Assembly (NCBI GenBank): GCA_965263365.1
Contig: OZ253672.1
Location: 1,922,001-1,986,000 of the forward strand
From: CANMUM01 sp965263365
GTDB taxonomy: Bacteria > Pseudomonadota > Alphaproteobacteria > Rhodobacterales > Rhodobacteraceae
Direction of reading: 5' to 3'
Length of the DNA: 64,000 nt
The position numbers were made by a program, and so were the translations under genes. This document shows, one piece after another, positions 61,895-64,000 of the stretch (position 1 is the stretch's first letter; the number at the start of each line of letters is the position of its first letter). The notes under the pieces were generated by a model, which worked only from the letters and a program-made list of their open reading frames with translations, did not search any database and was not told the origin of the DNA.

Positions 61895-63100
61895 CTAAGT
61901 CGAGGCTTTTTCTTGTGCTTTGTAATAAAAATATGCTCTCAAAATACCAATCCCAAGTTGACTACAAAGGGCTGTTGACCAGAGCAGGTTACCGATAATG
62001 GCGGGCACATAGGGCAAAGAGAAATATGTCACAAAAACCATCGCAATTCCAAATATACGCAAATCAAGTCTCGCAAAACGGTGCGCTTCACGAAACTCAA
62101 TTTGTTTTTGAATAATCCATAGCGATATTAAATACCCCGCAAGCCCAAAACAACCAATCGTTCCATACTTAAGCGGATATGGCTCCCAAAAGCCCACTTT
62201 TACTTCTCCAGATAGCGCAACACCAATCATCACCAAACTGATCATAAGAAAAATATGCCCCGACCAATTGAATATTAGTGTTTTAAATTGTTGATCCTTA
62301 GGCTTACCATTCCCGACAACATCAAAATATGTCCAAGCGAGTATAAATGTCGCGATCCCGCCGATCCCAAAATTCACAAGAACTTCTGGTGAAACCTTAT
62401 AGGCCCCTTTATCGGCAAGAGTCACAACAAGTTTAAAAAACGCTTCTCCGGTTACAATCAGCGTTAATAGCCCAAATCTTTCAGACAAATGCTCCATTCG
62501 CGGCACGAATCGATCAAATCGAATGGGTGATAATTTTGGAATCATATAGATCGCGATTGTTGCAAACATCGTCGCAACGAACACATAAAAATTATATGGT
62601 TTTGGCAAGAAAGCCGACAGCCCAAAAAATAAACCAAATATCACAAAATTACGCACCATCTCAGAACAAAGAGAATTTGCTTCCGAGTTTATTCTGCGCG
62701 CGCGAAAATAGAGCAATGCGATCACGAATCGATTGGCGGCAAAACCAAGTGCAAAAAATGGCCACGAATTTCCGGTTACCGACGGAATAGCCGCTGCCAT
62801 AAACATAACTGTAATAATCGCTAGCGACATTATAATTCGATGCCAAATATCTGTGCTCAAATAAATAGAGTTATACACACTGATTTCGCCCCACGCATAA
62901 AACAAGACGACAAATACAAGCGCAAAAACCGCAAAGCCTTCGAGTGACGCGTGATGCGATAGATAATTGCCGAGTAGAAATACGGTGACGACATGAACAA
63001 GGTCGTAAAAAAGCTCGACCCAATGAACATGTTCATGCGAATGATCTAAATCATGATGATGTTGAGGTTTCCGCCAAATCGGATGATTTTGTAAGCTCAT
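61895..63100 (-). CDS. Low temperature requirement protein A (LtrA) family
   Basis: The 401-residue protein has about ten to twelve hydrophobic helices and the LtrA family marks HWVELFYDLVHVVTVF near the start and RFGLLTLIVTGEAFFKLV in the middle. The N-terminus before the first helix is unusually rich in histidine (HHHDLDHSHEHVH), which may bind metal. LtrA was named from Listeria growth at low temperature; its molecular function is unknown. It is co-transcribed with the potassium-channel gene. Confidence 0.9.
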   Translation of the reverse strand: MSLQNHPIWRKPQHHHDLDHSHEHVHWVELFYDLVHVVTVFLLGNYLSHHASLEGFAVFALVFVVLFYAWGEISVYNSIYLSTDIWHRIIMSLAIITVMFMAAAIPSVTGNSWPFFALGFAANRFVIALLYFRARRINSEANSLCSEMVRNFVIFGLFFGLSAFLPKPYNFYVFVATMFATIAIYMIPKLSPIRFDRFVPRMEHLSERFGLLTLIVTGEAFFKLVVTLADKGAYKVSPEVLVNFGIGGIATFILAWTYFDVVGNGKPKDQQFKTLIFNWSGHIFLMISLVMIGVALSGEVKVGFWEPYPLKYGTIGCFGLAGYLISLWIIQKQIEFREAHRFARLDLRIFGIAMVFVTYFSLPYVPAIIGNLLWSTALCSQLGIGILRAYFYYKAQEKAST

Positions 63101-63263
63101 ATTTGTTTCCTAGATTCGTGATTATTTGTCATAAATTTGCGCATCAGACATAATCGATAAATAAAAGGTATACAATAGTTACCTAATTCAAATCATATTT
63201 TGAAGACCTGTTTTTACAAATTGCAGCCTTTACATAAGGTCGTGGGAACATTAATTCCCTTTT

Positions 63264-63740
63264 ATGAGCAAGAAAAATCAAAATCCCAACAATAAACTTG
63301 TCGCTGAAAACCGCAAAGCGCGTTACAATTATGCTGTTGGGGAGACGATTGAATGTGGGATCATGTTGACGGGCTCAGAGGTCAAATCTTCTCGGGCAGG
63401 CGGCGTCAATATTGCTGAAAGCTACGTATCGATTGAAGATGGAGAACTTTGGGCGATCAACACACATATCCCAAAATATGATCAAGCAAAAAGTTTTGGC
63501 CATGAAGAGCGTCGTAGACGTAAATTACTCGTTCACAAAAAAGAACTCATGAATTTGAATAAAGGTGTGTCACGAGAAGGCATGACAATCGTACCGCTAA
63601 AAATGTATTTTAATGACGAAGGTCGTGCCAAATTACTTATTGGTCTAGCAAAAGGTAAAAAGAACCATGACAAGCGCGACACAGAAAAAAATCGTGATTG
63701 GGGACGTGAGAAACAACGCCTTTTGAAAAACAATTTATGA
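63264..63740 (+). CDS. smpB: SsrA-binding protein SmpB
   Basis: SmpB binds tmRNA and brings it to stalled ribosomes. The 158-residue protein has ENRKARYNYAVGETIECGIMLTGSEVKS at the start (motif core GxxLxGxEVKS), ESYVSIEDGELW, and the C-terminal KGKKNHDKRDTEKNRDWGREK basic tail that enters the ribosome. The tmRNA gene (ssrA) is not in this window as far as I can see. It stands alone, converging with the RidA gene 40 bases on. Confidence 0.97.
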   Translation: MSKKNQNPNNKLVAENRKARYNYAVGETIECGIMLTGSEVKSSRAGGVNIAESYVSIEDGELWAINTHIPKYDQAKSFGHEERRRRKLLVHKKELMNLNKGVSREGMTIVPLKMYFNDEGRAKLLIGLAKGKKNHDKRDTEKNRDWGREKQRLLKNNL

Positions 63741-63780
63741 TATTTCTGAAGACGATTGCTCGATCAATATCTCCAAATAA

Positions 63781-64000
63781 CTAAGTTAAAGCCGTCACTT
63801 CAATTTCGATTTTGTATTTTGGATCGATTAAATTACACTCAATCATGGTCGCAGCTGGCGGATTCGCACCAAAGGCCTCGCGCAATAATGGCCAGCATCG
63901 TTCAAAATCTTCGGCATTTTGAAGATAGTAATGAACTCTCACAACCTTTTCAAAATCTGAGCCAACTTCTGGAAGCGCTAATTGAATAGTATTTAATGCA
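63781..64000 (-). CDS. RidA (YjgF) family protein, 5' end outside the window
   Basis: The frame is open from the right edge to TAG 63783-63781 and gives 72 residues, the C-terminal part of a RidA/YjgF-family protein. VVRVHYYLQNAEDF, FGANPPAATMIE and KIEIEVTAL are diagnostic. RidA proteins hydrolyse reactive enamine and imine intermediates such as 2-aminoacrylate. The arginine before xATxVE in true RidA (RPARTTVEV-like) is replaced here by PPAATMIE, so it may belong to another subgroup with a different role. The start is not visible. Confidence 0.88.
   Translation of the reverse strand, partial: ALNTIQLALPEVGSDFEKVVRVHYYLQNAEDFERCWPLLREAFGANPPAATMIECNLIDPKYKIEIEVTALT

Overview
The window is a gene-dense, AT-rich stretch of what looks like an alphaproteobacterial chromosome. 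The assignment rests on gene content and neighbourhoods: uvrC-pgsA-moaD, a divergent Tim44/FxsA-SecB block, phoH-ybeY-corC-lnt, a fused SecDF next to YajC, an alphaproteobacterial-type HslV with a short N-terminal extension, and a heat-shock promoter of the alphaproteobacterial form (CTTG-N18-CTTATAT) before dnaK. I found no rRNA, tRNA, CRISPR array, insertion sequence or prophage. Almost everything is housekeeping, and outer-membrane and lipoprotein genes indicate a Gram-negative envelope.

Layout. 1-7.5 kb, minus strand: a RarD-type permease cut by the window edge, ilvD, sodB, a TauE-type permease, secDF and yajC. 7.6-11.6 kb, plus strand: uvrC, pgsA, moaD and moaE, with a frameshifted secreted metallopeptidase gene lying opposite between moaD and moaE. 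11.6-15.8 kb, minus: a PfkB sugar kinase, nth, a bile-acid-type symporter and a U32 peptidase-family protein. 16-20.3 kb: DUF2853, a small heat-shock protein, a lipoprotein (minus), hslV without hslU, a rhomboid protease and mgtE. 20.3-22.6 kb: Smr and Tim44 (minus), FxsA and SecB (plus). 22.7-31.8 kb, minus: a compact purine operon, purM-purN/F-purD-purC-orf59-purSL-purQ. 31.9-36.8 kb, minus: dnaK-dnaJ-ABC exporter. 37-40.5 kb, minus: a tiny membrane protein and thiBPQ under a TPP riboswitch. 40.7-43.9 kb, minus: FAH-family hydrolase, hslO, kdsB and kdsA. 44-49.2 kb: a radical SAM protein, a secreted DUF2314 protein and pyruvate carboxylase. 49.3-55.9 kb: smc, then znuA diverging from zur-znuC-znuB across a palindromic Zur-type operator. 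55.9-60.4 kb, plus: phoH-ybeY-corC-lnt-trmB. 60.4-64 kb: an HxlR regulator, a Kv-like potassium channel, LtrA, smpB, and a RidA protein cut by the window edge.

What stands out. (1) The purine operon carries a PurN-PurF fusion in which the PurF catalytic cysteine is residue 211, so an active enzyme needs cleavage or internal initiation; a single-chain PurSL, an animal-like PurC and an unrecognised 59-codon gene lie in the same operon. (2) The two adjacent Kdo genes both look damaged: kdsA has an in-frame amber codon followed by an intact family-like tail, and kdsB has a 1-nt frameshift. (3) A secreted zinc metallopeptidase gene is split at a run of seven T. Sequencing error must be excluded for (2) and (3). 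Several conserved gene neighbourhoods are also thinned out: hslU, mltA and metK are missing from places where relatives usually carry them.
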